This document shows positions 46,789 through 54,962 of a DNA stretch of 64,000 nucleotides, piece by piece. This DNA comes from a virus, in the IMG/VR virus record IMGVR_UViG_3300028569_002801, positions 50,716 to 114,715 of that record; one strand, written 5' to 3'. The first letter of the stretch is position 1. The number at the start of each line of letters is the position of its first letter. Under the pieces are notes generated by a model. It made no database searches, was not told the DNA's origin, and worked only from the letters and a program-made list of their open reading frames with translations. The position numbers and the translations under genes are program-made.

Positions 46789-47664
46789 TTAAACTTCTTT
46801 TTTTACTCCTCCTTTAGTTAAATACATTCTTACTGGTTTTTCTTTATATTCTTTTTCTATAAAATCTTTCATTTTATCAATATTTCTAGGATCATCATCT
46901 GAAAATCCAATAAAAGGGATAATTTCGTCATTTATAATGTCATTTTTAAAGAAACTTTTTTTACCTATCTCTTGAGCCATCTGTTTACAATATGAAATAA
47001 ATTTTCTCATTGCAACAATTTTTCCTTCTTCAGGATTAGCCGCAGTACCCTCACCGAAGGTTACAGGTTCAAACTTACATAAATCTAAATACTCAGTAAT
47101 AATAGTCTTATCGTCGAAGTTTATATTATAAGACTCATCTATTGGGTTTTCTGCCCAATTCCTATATTGTTTTAACGATTCAACAACTCTTTTACTATCA
47201 ATACCATTATGATTAGAAAGAATGTAATTTAATGTTGCCTCTTTTAATGTTTCAGGATTATGTCCTCTTGCAGTAATAATTGCAAAAATAGAACCACCAT
47301 TAAGACACTCTACAAAATCATTCCATGAAGGTCCAGGACTTGCTGACATGGTATCAATAATGAATCTCTTATCTCCTTTAACTCCGAAGTTTCTAAATGG
47401 GTCAGGAGCATAATCAATTACAGTTGTTCCCTTATATGAAAATGGTTCTTTTCCTATTTGGTGTCTATGTTCAGCAAAATCTTCAGTGGACATACCAACC
47501 GCCTCGTTATTTTTTGTCATCACAATAATATGTGTTGGCATAAAAACAATATTATCATCCCAATCAAAAGCATAGTATTTACAATCAGGAGTCCCTTCTA
47601 ATGTGACACCCTCATTTAAATTTTTACGTTTTAGGTAATTAAATACATGTCTTTTAACATCCAT
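46789..47664 (-). CDS. HAD-superfamily phosphatase-like protein between sheath and tube
   Basis: In the 291 residues motif I is YYAFDWDDNIVFMPT (D34 and D36, about 30-44), motif II is FAIITARGHNPE (about 127-138), and the acidic motif IV is GFSDDDPRNIDKM (about 252-264). This is the HAD core layout, so a phosphatase or phosphotransferase acting on a small molecule or nucleic-acid end is plausible; the substrate is unknown. Its start overlaps the stop of a 45-residue gene (TAATG). An enzyme gene between sheath and tube genes is an unusual placement. Confidence 0.7.
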   Translation of the reverse strand: MDVKRHVFNYLKRKNLNEGVTLEGTPDCKYYAFDWDDNIVFMPTHIIVMTKNNEAVGMSTEDFAEHRHQIGKEPFSYKGTTVIDYAPDPFRNFGVKGDKRFIIDTMSASPGPSWNDFVECLNGGSIFAIITARGHNPETLKEATLNYILSNHNGIDSKRVVESLKQYRNWAENPIDESYNINFDDKTIITEYLDLCKFEPVTFGEGTAANPEEGKIVAMRKFISYCKQMAQEIGKKSFFKNDIINDEIIPFIGFSDDDPRNIDKMKDFIEKEYKEKPVRMYLTKGGVKKEV

Positions 47665-47801
47665 TACTTTTGAAGTTTTAATAATAATTTTTCTAATTGA
47701 GATTCAGTTAGAATGATGTTTTGTTTTTTTTGAGAAAACGTTTTAGGGCTCACTTGTTTATCACCTAAAGATTCCTTAATTAATTTTTTTTCAATTTTCA
47801 T
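47664..47801 (-). CDS. Small 45-residue protein
   Basis: The ATG at 47801 opens 45 codons ending in a TAA that overlaps the start of the HAD-like gene by one base (TAATG), so translational coupling is likely. The sequence is Lys-rich and helical with an end ILTESQLEKLLLKLQK; 'TES-Q-L-x-x-L' endings are common in very small phage proteins. No function is assigned. It would be missed by an ordinary length cut-off. Confidence 0.6.
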   Translation of the reverse strand: MKIEKKLIKESLGDKQVSPKTFSQKKQNIILTESQLEKLLLKLQK

Positions 47802-47827
47802 ATCTTTTTTATTATAATATATATATA

Positions 47828-47851
47828 TGGGGGAATATTTCTAAACCCCCA
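47828..47851 (-). terminator. Hairpin after sheath gene, possible terminator
   Basis: TGGGGG and CCCCCA are separated by 12 bases. On the minus strand the stem is followed by an A/T alternation rather than a T-run; on the plus strand by TTTTATTTTTTT. It may end sheath transcription or block antisense reading. Confidence 0.5.
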
Positions 47852-47865
47852 TTTTATTTTTTTAT

Positions 47866-50800
47866 TTATACGTCATCAAAAGATGCTCCAGTCGGTGTGA
47901 TAACAAACTCGATGTCTATATATTCTAACGCTCTTGTTGGTTTCAAGTAGATTTTACCTGTTAAAGTATTTGAATCTAAATCTTCAGGTGTGTTTGAAAC
48001 CGCCACACGGAAATCAATTAAACCTCTATCTCTTCTGATACTATCCAATATTGGGTTAACAGAATCTAAAAAGTCTTGTCGTACTTTTTGATCGTTTTGT
48101 TCAAACAATAACCTAATTGCTACAGCTGAAATCAATTTACGTGCTTGTAATAACAATCTTCTAACGTTGATTCTATCAAGTGCAGATTCTTTAATTTGCA
48201 TTGTTTTGTTACCCCAAATTACCGTACCTACATCGGAGAAAGTAGCGATTGGGTTAATTCTACCTTTATAAAGTGTATCTCTATCGTCTTGTGTTAATTT
48301 ACGTCTCGCTCTAATTGCGTTAACTAAACCTCTTGTGTACCCCGCAGATGCGAACCAAGGGAACGCAATGTTATCGGTTAATGCTAAATTCTTAACCACT
48401 TCAGAAGTTGGTGGAATATAGATTTGTGTATTGTTAACTGCATCTCTTGTTAAAATCCAAGGGTAGTATGATGCTGTATAGTTAGAATCAATACCTGTTG
48501 CTTCTAAGTTATCAACTACTTGTTGTGGATAAATAAGTCCCTCTTCAATATCGTTGTATGATGGTAAGTATAAATTAAAATCAGGGGTAGTACAAATATA
48601 AATTGAATCCGCTCTATCCGTTTCAATCATATCAATAGCCTCCTCAACTAAATTTGAGTTGTTCACATAGTCAATTCCTGGTGTAGTAAATATGTTAATA
48701 TTTGTCGCTTCAGGATTTGCAAATGTGTTTTGTCCCCATTTATATGCGTAATAGTCAGTATTAGCCCAATTTTCTTGGTTAGGTCCTGATATTGCTTTGA
48801 ATGCTCCCCACCCTGTTGCGGTTGGGTATGTAATACTTGGTTCAGCACCATATTTAAAACCTGATTGTCCTAATGCATATGTGTCTTCATTTGTTCTATA
48901 TTCTCTATATATGTCCCATCCGTCAAAACCTCCGTAAGCCATTAAAGTAAACTTACGAGTGTTTAATCTATAATAAGGACTAGAAGTATCTGTTGGTTCA
49001 GAATTAAATGATCCGACGCCAACCTCAAACGCTGATTGTCCTGATGTTGCGTAACCATTAGCAATCGTTACTACAGTTGCCCCACTATCCATGTGGAATC
49101 CTTTAGTAATATATCCCCATTCCATACCTGTAGTGTCGGTACCTAAATTAGGAGGTAATTGTTTACCCTTATATTCAAAGAAATCATAATCAATTCCTGA
49201 TATGTTTGATATGCCTAAATATGCCTTTCTTGGGTTTTCACCACTTGATATTACGGGATTGTCTCCACCATTAGAAGAACCAAAAGGAGGGTTATAAACA
49301 ACATCACCAGGTTTGAAATATTTAGTCTTATAAACTAAGTATGGAGGAGTTGCGTTGGCGTACTCTCTACTGATATACCCCTCAAATCCACAAGGAAGAG
49401 CATCTATTGGTGATTCCTCACTCATTTCTAACATTATATATTTAGAATTAACTTTGTATTCTCCGTTTGATGTCCCTATTTTATTAGCCACGTAATTGTT
49501 ATTAGACGGATCCAAAGAACAATTAGTGAAACTTTCAATAACTCTTGGGTTTTGATCAGTATCATAAAAATCTCTTATGAATACATCAAAGGTACTTGAG
49601 TTAAAGGATATGTTACCTATCGACATCTTTACAAGTCTGTTTGCTGCGTTTCCATCGGAAATTAAAACAAATTTAAATAACTTGTAAACTTTATTACCTC
49701 TAAGTTCTGAAACCAAAAACGGAGTTGCTGGTGTTTGATATTGTTCTAAATAGAATCCTATTGAATCGTTATTTAACGATCTTGCTCCTGGTAAATCTAT
49801 CAAATCACAATATAATCCTCTAATCTTTCCTGATCTATAACCTGTAGTTAAAAGACTTGTATATGTTTCTTCAACAAATAAAGGAACCTGAGTTCTATCT
49901 TTACCAAAGTTATTTCTTCCAAATACTTTAGAAATGAAGTTTTTATCTGAGGACAACATTGACGTTTGGAATTCAAACACATCACCGTCGGACGATACTC
50001 CTGAAATTGAGAATGGTAAATAAGGGTTTTTAGTCACCGCAGAATACGAACCTGTACAAATCATTTGTACGTCGGTAACTCCTGTTACTTCATAAGATGG
50101 TCCTGACTGAGTTGAGTTATAATTAGAAATACCTCTTGATCTTAATGTCGCAACGACTAAATCATCGTAATCTAAGAATGGTGTACCTGAATAATTAGTA
50201 TTATAGAAAACACAAGAACCTGAGAAGTTACCACTTGAACCTGTTAAAGTACTTAGTGCAGCCCCAAAACCTTGTCCATAATATGAACTAATATCAGTAA
50301 TTGGGTTTTGTGAATAATTAAATAATGCATAGTACCAAGCATCATTAGTTGTTGCCGATAAATTAGCTAAAGATAAATTTACATTATTTACACCAAAAGA
50401 CTCTGTGTATGCTGTAATTGTACCAGTACCATTTAATGTTGTACCTGTAACTAAATTGAATGTACCTCCACTTACGGTACCCCAAAATAGTGCGGTAGAT
50501 CCTGTGGATGGTGAAGCATTTGCAAATGCATTAACTTGACTTGATATGAATACTCTTAAATCAGAATCAATAGTAGATGTCCCCCCATTAAATTCTGTAT
50601 ATGTATTGTAAAAATTATTATTAACATTGATTGTACTTGGTACAGTCATGTTGTAAGTAATATTAGCACTTGTACCCGTAGTTCCTGTAAATGTTAAAAT
50701 AGTTGAAGAAACTCCCGTTGCCGCAACTGTGGAAGGGTTAACGTTACCTATTGTTGTGATTGACCAAGATGGTCCTGCGTCGTATCCTGATAATCCTAAT

Positions 50801-51087
50801 ACTCTTGTTACAAAAAGTTGATTTGATTGTTGTAGGTATGCCTTAGTAATATATGCTAATTCATATTTAGGTATTTGTGTGTTAACGAATTTTTCAGGAC
50901 TTGTGCCACCAAAATATACTTGAAACTCGTCAAAGTTTGTGATAAATATTGGTTCAAAAGCGGGACCCTGAAGAGTTTCACCAACTACACCTAAAGTTGT
51001 TACACCTACACTTTGTGCAACAAAAGTTAAATCTCTTTCTGAAGTGTAGACTCCAGGTGAAACGAAAACTTTGTTTGATGATGCCAT
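47866..51087 (-). CDS. 18: Tail sheath protein, gp18-like, unusually long
   Basis: Of 1073 residues, the N-terminal FVSPGVYTSERDLTFVA (about 8-24) and the C-terminal third are gp18-like: FSDVGTVIWGNKTMQ, then INVRRLLLQARKLISAVAIRLLFEQ (split as INVRRLLLQARK and LISAVAIRLLFEQ) and a final IDIEFVITPTGA. T4 gp18 is 659 residues; here about 400 extra residues lie in the middle, rich in Ser, Thr, Gly and Asn, probably surface insertions on each sheath subunit. A TATTTATA box is at 51122-51129. The hairpin at 47828-47851 follows the stop. Confidence 0.92.
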   Translation of the reverse strand: MASSNKVFVSPGVYTSERDLTFVAQSVGVTTLGVVGETLQGPAFEPIFITNFDEFQVYFGGTSPEKFVNTQIPKYELAYITKAYLQQSNQLFVTRVLGLSGYDAGPSWSITTIGNVNPSTVAATGVSSTILTFTGTTGTSANITYNMTVPSTINVNNNFYNTYTEFNGGTSTIDSDLRVFISSQVNAFANASPSTGSTALFWGTVSGGTFNLVTGTTLNGTGTITAYTESFGVNNVNLSLANLSATTNDAWYYALFNYSQNPITDISSYYGQGFGAALSTLTGSSGNFSGSCVFYNTNYSGTPFLDYDDLVVATLRSRGISNYNSTQSGPSYEVTGVTDVQMICTGSYSAVTKNPYLPFSISGVSSDGDVFEFQTSMLSSDKNFISKVFGRNNFGKDRTQVPLFVEETYTSLLTTGYRSGKIRGLYCDLIDLPGARSLNNDSIGFYLEQYQTPATPFLVSELRGNKVYKLFKFVLISDGNAANRLVKMSIGNISFNSSTFDVFIRDFYDTDQNPRVIESFTNCSLDPSNNNYVANKIGTSNGEYKVNSKYIMLEMSEESPIDALPCGFEGYISREYANATPPYLVYKTKYFKPGDVVYNPPFGSSNGGDNPVISSGENPRKAYLGISNISGIDYDFFEYKGKQLPPNLGTDTTGMEWGYITKGFHMDSGATVVTIANGYATSGQSAFEVGVGSFNSEPTDTSSPYYRLNTRKFTLMAYGGFDGWDIYREYRTNEDTYALGQSGFKYGAEPSITYPTATGWGAFKAISGPNQENWANTDYYAYKWGQNTFANPEATNINIFTTPGIDYVNNSNLVEEAIDMIETDRADSIYICTTPDFNLYLPSYNDIEEGLIYPQQVVDNLEATGIDSNYTASYYPWILTRDAVNNTQIYIPPTSEVVKNLALTDNIAFPWFASAGYTRGLVNAIRARRKLTQDDRDTLYKGRINPIATFSDVGTVIWGNKTMQIKESALDRINVRRLLLQARKLISAVAIRLLFEQNDQKVRQDFLDSVNPILDSIRRDRGLIDFRVAVSNTPEDLDSNTLTGKIYLKPTRALEYIDIEFVITPTGASFDDV

Positions 51088-51121
51088 TTTTTTCTGTTTT
51101 ATTAAGCGTTTTATTTTTTTA

Positions 51122-51129
51122 TATAAATA
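51122..51129 (-). promoter_or_regulatory. TATTTATA box before sheath
   Basis: Sense-strand GGTATTTATATAAAA, 34 bases before the sheath ATG. Confidence 0.5.
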
Positions 51130-51165
51130 CCCTGAAAAAAACCAAAAAACTTTACATTTAAATAA

Positions 51166-51173
51166 TATTTATT
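51166..51173 (+). promoter_or_regulatory. TATTTATT box (plus strand)
   Basis: Plus-strand TATTTATT before the leader ORF and the 49-residue gene; orientation follows the gene, not the surrounding strand. Confidence 0.4.
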
Positions 51174-51175
51174 AT

Positions 51176-51229
51176 ATGGTGAGAAAAAATTCTGCCTTTT
51201 TTCTACCCACACTTAAAAGAAAAATATGA
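51176..51229 (+). CDS. Possible 17-residue leader ORF
   Basis: An ATG two bases after a sense-strand TATTTATT box (51166-51173) opens 17 codons (MVRKNSAFFLPTLKRKI) ending in a TGA that overlaps the start of the 49-residue gene (ATGA at 51226-51229). The box-to-ATG spacing resembles that before 2974-3261, 52608-53123 and 54963-56048. It may act as a coupled leader peptide. Very short ORFs are often fortuitous, so confidence is low. Confidence 0.3.
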   Translation: MVRKNSAFFLPTLKRKI

Positions 51230-51375
51230 AAAAGATAAAAAACATAAAAATATCAATTGAGGCTCACCAAATCCTAAAAAACTATTGTGATGATAATGAT
51301 TTAAAAATGTATAAGTTTTTAGAATCATTAATTAAAAAGAATTGTGAGAAAAAAAAAGATATATACGGGGAGTGA
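51226..51375 (+). CDS. Small ribbon-helix-helix-like protein (49 aa) on the opposite strand
   Basis: The 49 codons translate to a protein with KIKNIKISIEAHQILKNYC (3-21) and LKMYKFLESLIKKN (26-39): a basic beta strand then two helices, the outline of a ribbon-helix-helix DNA-binding protein. It is the only plus-strand gene between two long minus-strand tail genes, ending exactly where the convergent gp15-like gene ends (51376). A 17-codon ORF (51176-51229) overlaps its start as ATGA. A transcription regulator is likely by fold but unproven. Confidence 0.55.
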   Translation: MKKIKNIKISIEAHQILKNYCDDNDLKMYKFLESLIKKNCEKKKDIYGE

Positions 51376-52605
51376 TTAGACTAAGTATGCTGTCGTACTT
51401 ATCTTCGCCGCCTTCGTAATGTCATCTTTGTATGAGATTATTAATAAAGTATCCCCGTCATTAATTTGAATTAAATCTAAATTATCACCAACGTAATTAT
51501 TATTAATATAAACAGAATACGCACTTGCGCAATACGATCCATTATTGTATGTCACCCCTGTTGGGTTAGTAAACGACGGTATTGTCCCTCCTTTAACACA
51601 AATAGTATTTGTGTTTCCCGTAGTTAATGATAATGTTACTGAGTTACCCGAACAGTTAGTGTATGTTAAATTTGTATTCGTTATCGCACTGTATGTTACG
51701 TTATAACAGTTAATTAAATTTTCTTGATTTGTAACTTTCAAATCAACACTATACCTAAACACCTCACTTAATTGTGTCACACCACTTAAAAAATTAATAT
51801 CTAAATCAAAAAAATTAGGTTTAGGCGGTTCAATCGTTACTCTTCTACTTTTAACTTTTGTGTCAACCTCAAACATAGTTACTTGTCTTGTAATTGCTGG
51901 AGAAATTTGAAACTCCTCCTCGTCAATTAAAAGTCCCTTCATTGTGAACTTATAATTTGCAATATAGTATTTTCTTTTTTCTAAATCTTTTGCTGATTCA
52001 TCGGAAACATCATCCAACACAATTGGAATGTAGTGTCCCTTTATTTGTTGGTATGCCTGTTTAGACGTAAATGTTTGCATTACAATTTTATTAAACTCAT
52101 TGAGTTCTCTCATTCTATTACAGAATATTTTTACATTATAAGTAATATCTACAGGTATTGGTTGTGGTATTTTATAAACGTCAGCCCCTTTTCTTTGTCC
52201 GTCCCAAGTAGGTACCGTGTAATAAAAAAATTGTCGTCTATTTGGTATGTTTGCTGCACCTCCTTGAAATGTTCCATATTTTACTTCCGGCATCCTAACC
52301 GTAGCAATAAATGGTAATGAAACGTTATTATCTAAATCTTGAAAATTCCAAGTTTCGGTAAACTGAGACCAATTTTGGTTTGTTATTATTTTATTAATTG
52401 TTGGTACTTTTTTTTCACTTACAACTAATTGTAATCTGTCCTTAACAAAATCTAACATTCCTAAATCTAAATCTGCGTGTAGAACCCCTTTAGGTAAAAA
52501 AGTACCGTCATCGGTTATGTCGTCTAACATTTCTTGTCTTCTTTCCCTACCGACTTTTTCAGGTATTAAAGGTAAATGTTTTTTTATTTTTTTAGGTAAT
52601 GCCAT
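51376..52605 (-). CDS. 15: Tail completion/sheath stabiliser protein, gp15-like, with extra C-terminal domain
   Basis: Of 409 residues, about 1-275 look like a gp15-type tail terminator (PFIATVRMPEVKYGTFQGG, VDITYNVKIFCNRMRELNEF and YIANYKFTMKGLLIDEEEF), matching T4 gp15 length (272). The remaining ~130 residues are a Cys-containing beta domain with a Y-x-N-C-S-G motif also found at the end of the 1059-residue protein (6346-9525), suggesting an appended decoration. It follows the gp14-like gene by two bases, the T4 gene order. The gp15 call is probable rather than certain. Confidence 0.6.
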   Translation of the reverse strand: MALPKKIKKHLPLIPEKVGRERRQEMLDDITDDGTFLPKGVLHADLDLGMLDFVKDRLQLVVSEKKVPTINKIITNQNWSQFTETWNFQDLDNNVSLPFIATVRMPEVKYGTFQGGAANIPNRRQFFYYTVPTWDGQRKGADVYKIPQPIPVDITYNVKIFCNRMRELNEFNKIVMQTFTSKQAYQQIKGHYIPIVLDDVSDESAKDLEKRKYYIANYKFTMKGLLIDEEEFQISPAITRQVTMFEVDTKVKSRRVTIEPPKPNFFDLDINFLSGVTQLSEVFRYSVDLKVTNQENLINCYNVTYSAITNTNLTYTNCSGNSVTLSLTTGNTNTICVKGGTIPSFTNPTGVTYNNGSYCASAYSVYINNNYVGDNLDLIQINDGDTLLIISYKDDITKAAKISTTAYLV

Positions 52606-52607
52606 TA

Positions 52608-53123
52608 TTATAATCCATTAAATTCGTTATTATTTACAGGTGCCCCAATTATTGATCGATAAAATGGTTTATACCCTCCATAGGTATGTTTATTATCCGA
52701 AACAACACGACCATCGTTAACTACGGAATAATATCTGACTTTTGACTCCGTTTCGTAGTAACCAATATAATCACCATAAGCAATTTCTATTTCTAAGTTA
52801 TCTAATTCTTTTTGGTAAACACCTATCTTAATATTACCCGGTTCTGTTTGTGATAGTTTAGAAGAACCATAATCTGCATTTGTAGGAGTCTCAATTTGAA
52901 CATAACCCCTAAACTCAACAGGAGGTAAGTATTGTATTGAATCTTCTAACGCCTCACCATAAACATCGTCGTTATTGGTCCTTTGTCTATCAACTCTATA
53001 AAGAACTAATGTAAAATTCATATCCCCAACAAGCCACTCTTCACCCATTGATATGTCTAAGTCAAAATCTTGTTCAGAAAAAAACTTATTTAATCTAGTA
53101 ATTGGAACTTTATTATCACTCAT
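52608..53123 (-). CDS. 14: Neck protein, gp14-like
   Basis: The 171 residues include LVLYRVDRQRTNNDDVYGEA (about 37-56) and LEIEIAYGDYIGYY (about 109-122), which fit T4-like neck proteins and the position beside gp15 and gp13. T4 gp14 (256 residues) attaches with gp13 below the portal to receive the tail. The gene starts four bases after a TATTTATA box (53128-53135) and is divergent from the SNF2 helicase gene. Assignment rests on pattern and synteny, so it is moderate. Confidence 0.55.
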   Translation of the reverse strand: MSDNKVPITRLNKFFSEQDFDLDISMGEEWLVGDMNFTLVLYRVDRQRTNNDDVYGEALEDSIQYLPPVEFRGYVQIETPTNADYGSSKLSQTEPGNIKIGVYQKELDNLEIEIAYGDYIGYYETESKVRYYSVVNDGRVVSDNKHTYGGYKPFYRSIIGAPVNNNEFNGL

Positions 53124-53127
53124 ATAT

Positions 53128-53135
53128 TATAAATA
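53128..53135 (-). promoter_or_regulatory. TATTTATA box, 4 nt from ATG
   Basis: Sense-strand AGTATTTATAATATATG before the gp14-like gene. Confidence 0.5.
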
Positions 53136-53170
53136 CTTTAATTGATTTTTTATAATTATTTTGTTATTTT

Positions 53171-53178
53171 TATTTATA
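53171..53178 (+). promoter_or_regulatory. TATTTATA box (plus strand)
   Basis: Plus-strand TATTTATA five bases before the SNF2 ATG at 53184, back to back with the gp14-like box. Confidence 0.5.
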
Positions 53179-53183
53179 ACGAT

Positions 53184-54950
53184 ATGGAAGACGTAATTTT
53201 AAAAACTCCTGAATCAAGAGCTCAATATTTATTAGATAATTATGTTGGGTCAAATAACTATATACTTAATTTAAAACATAAAAAAGAAAATAGTAAGTCT
53301 TTTACCTTAACAAGGGCTCAGTCCGAATACATTATAAACTTTCACGGAAGAACACCAAAAGTTGCTAAAAAATGGGTTAAACTTGATTCGTATTTTGGTA
53401 AAAAAATGATGGAGGAGAAAATGTATACAAAAGAACCAACAGAGATATATGTTGAAAAACTTTTGGTTGAGAAGGATAAGTCGTACCATATATGGGGTAA
53501 AATATTTAGTGGTGATACAATACATGATTTTTGGATGCCAAAATCTGCAATCATAAAAGACAATGAAGTTAAAAATATTGTTGTCGATTACACGAAATAT
53601 GAACATAGAGTTCCTATGGAACACCAAAAAGACGCTATTCAAAAATTAGTCGGGAATAAAAAGTTTATTTTGGCGGATGATATGGGACTTGGAAAAACAA
53701 CGTCAACAATCATATCTGCATTAGAAACAGGTGCAAAAAAAATATTAATAGTTTGTCCAGCATCTTTAAAAATTAATTGGCAACGTGAAATTGAAAATTA
53801 CTCAGATAGAACCATATATATTGCCGAAGGAAAGAAATTTTCAAATGAACATGATTTTGTTATAATAAATTACGACATATTAAAAAACTTTCACGATCCA
53901 AAAAAACAAGACGAGTCAACAATTTTAAATACAAAGTTTGATTTAGTTATTATGGATGAGGCACATATGATATCAAACCCACAAGCACAAAGAACAAAAA
54001 TAGTTAATGATATTTGTGATAAGGTTGATAGAGTTTGGTTATTGACAGGAACCCCGATGACATCACGACCAATGAATTACTATAATCTTTTAAGTTTAGT
54101 TGAGAGTCCTGTAGCATCTAATTGGATGGCTTACGCTAGAAGGTACTGTAATGGGTTTCAGTTTAGTGTGGGGAAAAGAAAAGTATGGAATGTTACAGGA
54201 GCATCCAATTTAGATGAACTAAGAGAAAGAACACAATCACATATTCTTAGAAGATTAAAGGAAGAAGTTTTAGATTTACCTGATAAAATCATTACTCCCG
54301 TTTATTTAAGATTAAAATCTAAAGACTATGAAGAGCTCATGGGTGAATACTATAATTGGTACGACAATAATTCAGAAGAGTCATCCTCACTTACAATACA
54401 GTTTGGTAAATTAATGAAAGTTAGAAAAGTGATTGCTGAAGAGAAAGTTAAAAATACTATTGAGTTAGCAGAAAATATTATTGAACAAGGAAAAAAAGTT
54501 ATCATATTTACTAATTTTACTGATACGTTACGAACCATTTATGAACATTTTGGAAAACAGGCAGTTTATTTAGACGGGTCTTGTTCAAAACCTCATCGTC
54601 AAAAATCCGTTGACGACTTTCAAGAAAATGACAAAATTAAAGTGTTTGTTGGTAACTTAAAAGCTGCAGGGGTTGGTATTACTTTAACATCGGCGGAAGC
54701 GGTAATAATGAATGACTTATCGTTTGTCCCTGCTGAACATGCACAAGCAGAGGATCGTTCACACAGAATTGGACAAAAAAAATCAACTTCAGTTTACTAT
54801 CCTCTTTTTGAAAACACAATAGAAGGGGCAATTTACGATATCCTTAGTAGAAAGAAAAAAATCATATCAAAGGTTATGGGTGACGATATGTTATTAGACG
54901 ACGCATCTTCAATAGAAGAAATGTTAACTATAATTTCTAATGGTAGGTGA
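53184..54950 (+). CDS. SNF2/UvsW-type DNA helicase
   Basis: The start is placed at ATG 53184 (MEDVILKT), five bases after a TATTTATA box; the longer reading from 53142 would run through that box. The 588 residues carry the SF2/SNF2 motifs: Walker A ADDMGLGKTT (about 163-172), DEAH-type MDEAH (about 257-261), LLTGTPMTSRP (about 287-297), and the C-terminal LDGSCSKPHRQKSVDDF and DRSHRIGQKKSTSVYY. This resembles SMARCAL1-like fork-remodelling enzymes and fills the role of T4 UvsW (fork regression, R-loop removal). It heads the plus-strand block. Confidence 0.88.
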   Translation: MEDVILKTPESRAQYLLDNYVGSNNYILNLKHKKENSKSFTLTRAQSEYIINFHGRTPKVAKKWVKLDSYFGKKMMEEKMYTKEPTEIYVEKLLVEKDKSYHIWGKIFSGDTIHDFWMPKSAIIKDNEVKNIVVDYTKYEHRVPMEHQKDAIQKLVGNKKFILADDMGLGKTTSTIISALETGAKKILIVCPASLKINWQREIENYSDRTIYIAEGKKFSNEHDFVIINYDILKNFHDPKKQDESTILNTKFDLVIMDEAHMISNPQAQRTKIVNDICDKVDRVWLLTGTPMTSRPMNYYNLLSLVESPVASNWMAYARRYCNGFQFSVGKRKVWNVTGASNLDELRERTQSHILRRLKEEVLDLPDKIITPVYLRLKSKDYEELMGEYYNWYDNNSEESSSLTIQFGKLMKVRKVIAEEKVKNTIELAENIIEQGKKVIIFTNFTDTLRTIYEHFGKQAVYLDGSCSKPHRQKSVDDFQENDKIKVFVGNLKAAGVGITLTSAEAVIMNDLSFVPAEHAQAEDRSHRIGQKKSTSVYYPLFENTIEGAIYDILSRKKKIISKVMGDDMLLDDASSIEEMLTIISNGR

Positions 54951-54958
54951 TATTTATA
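54951..54958 (+). promoter_or_regulatory. TATTTATA box, 4 nt from ATG (plus strand)
   Basis: Plus-strand GATATTTATATATCATG between the helicase stop and the SOD-fusion start. Confidence 0.5.
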
Positions 54959-54962
54959 TATC

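Noticed and set aside
51122-51129. Plus-strand TATAAATA as a T4-type late promoter for the 49-residue gene
   Set aside because: The same bases read on the minus strand fit the box seen before many other genes, and a plus-oriented box lies closer at 51166.
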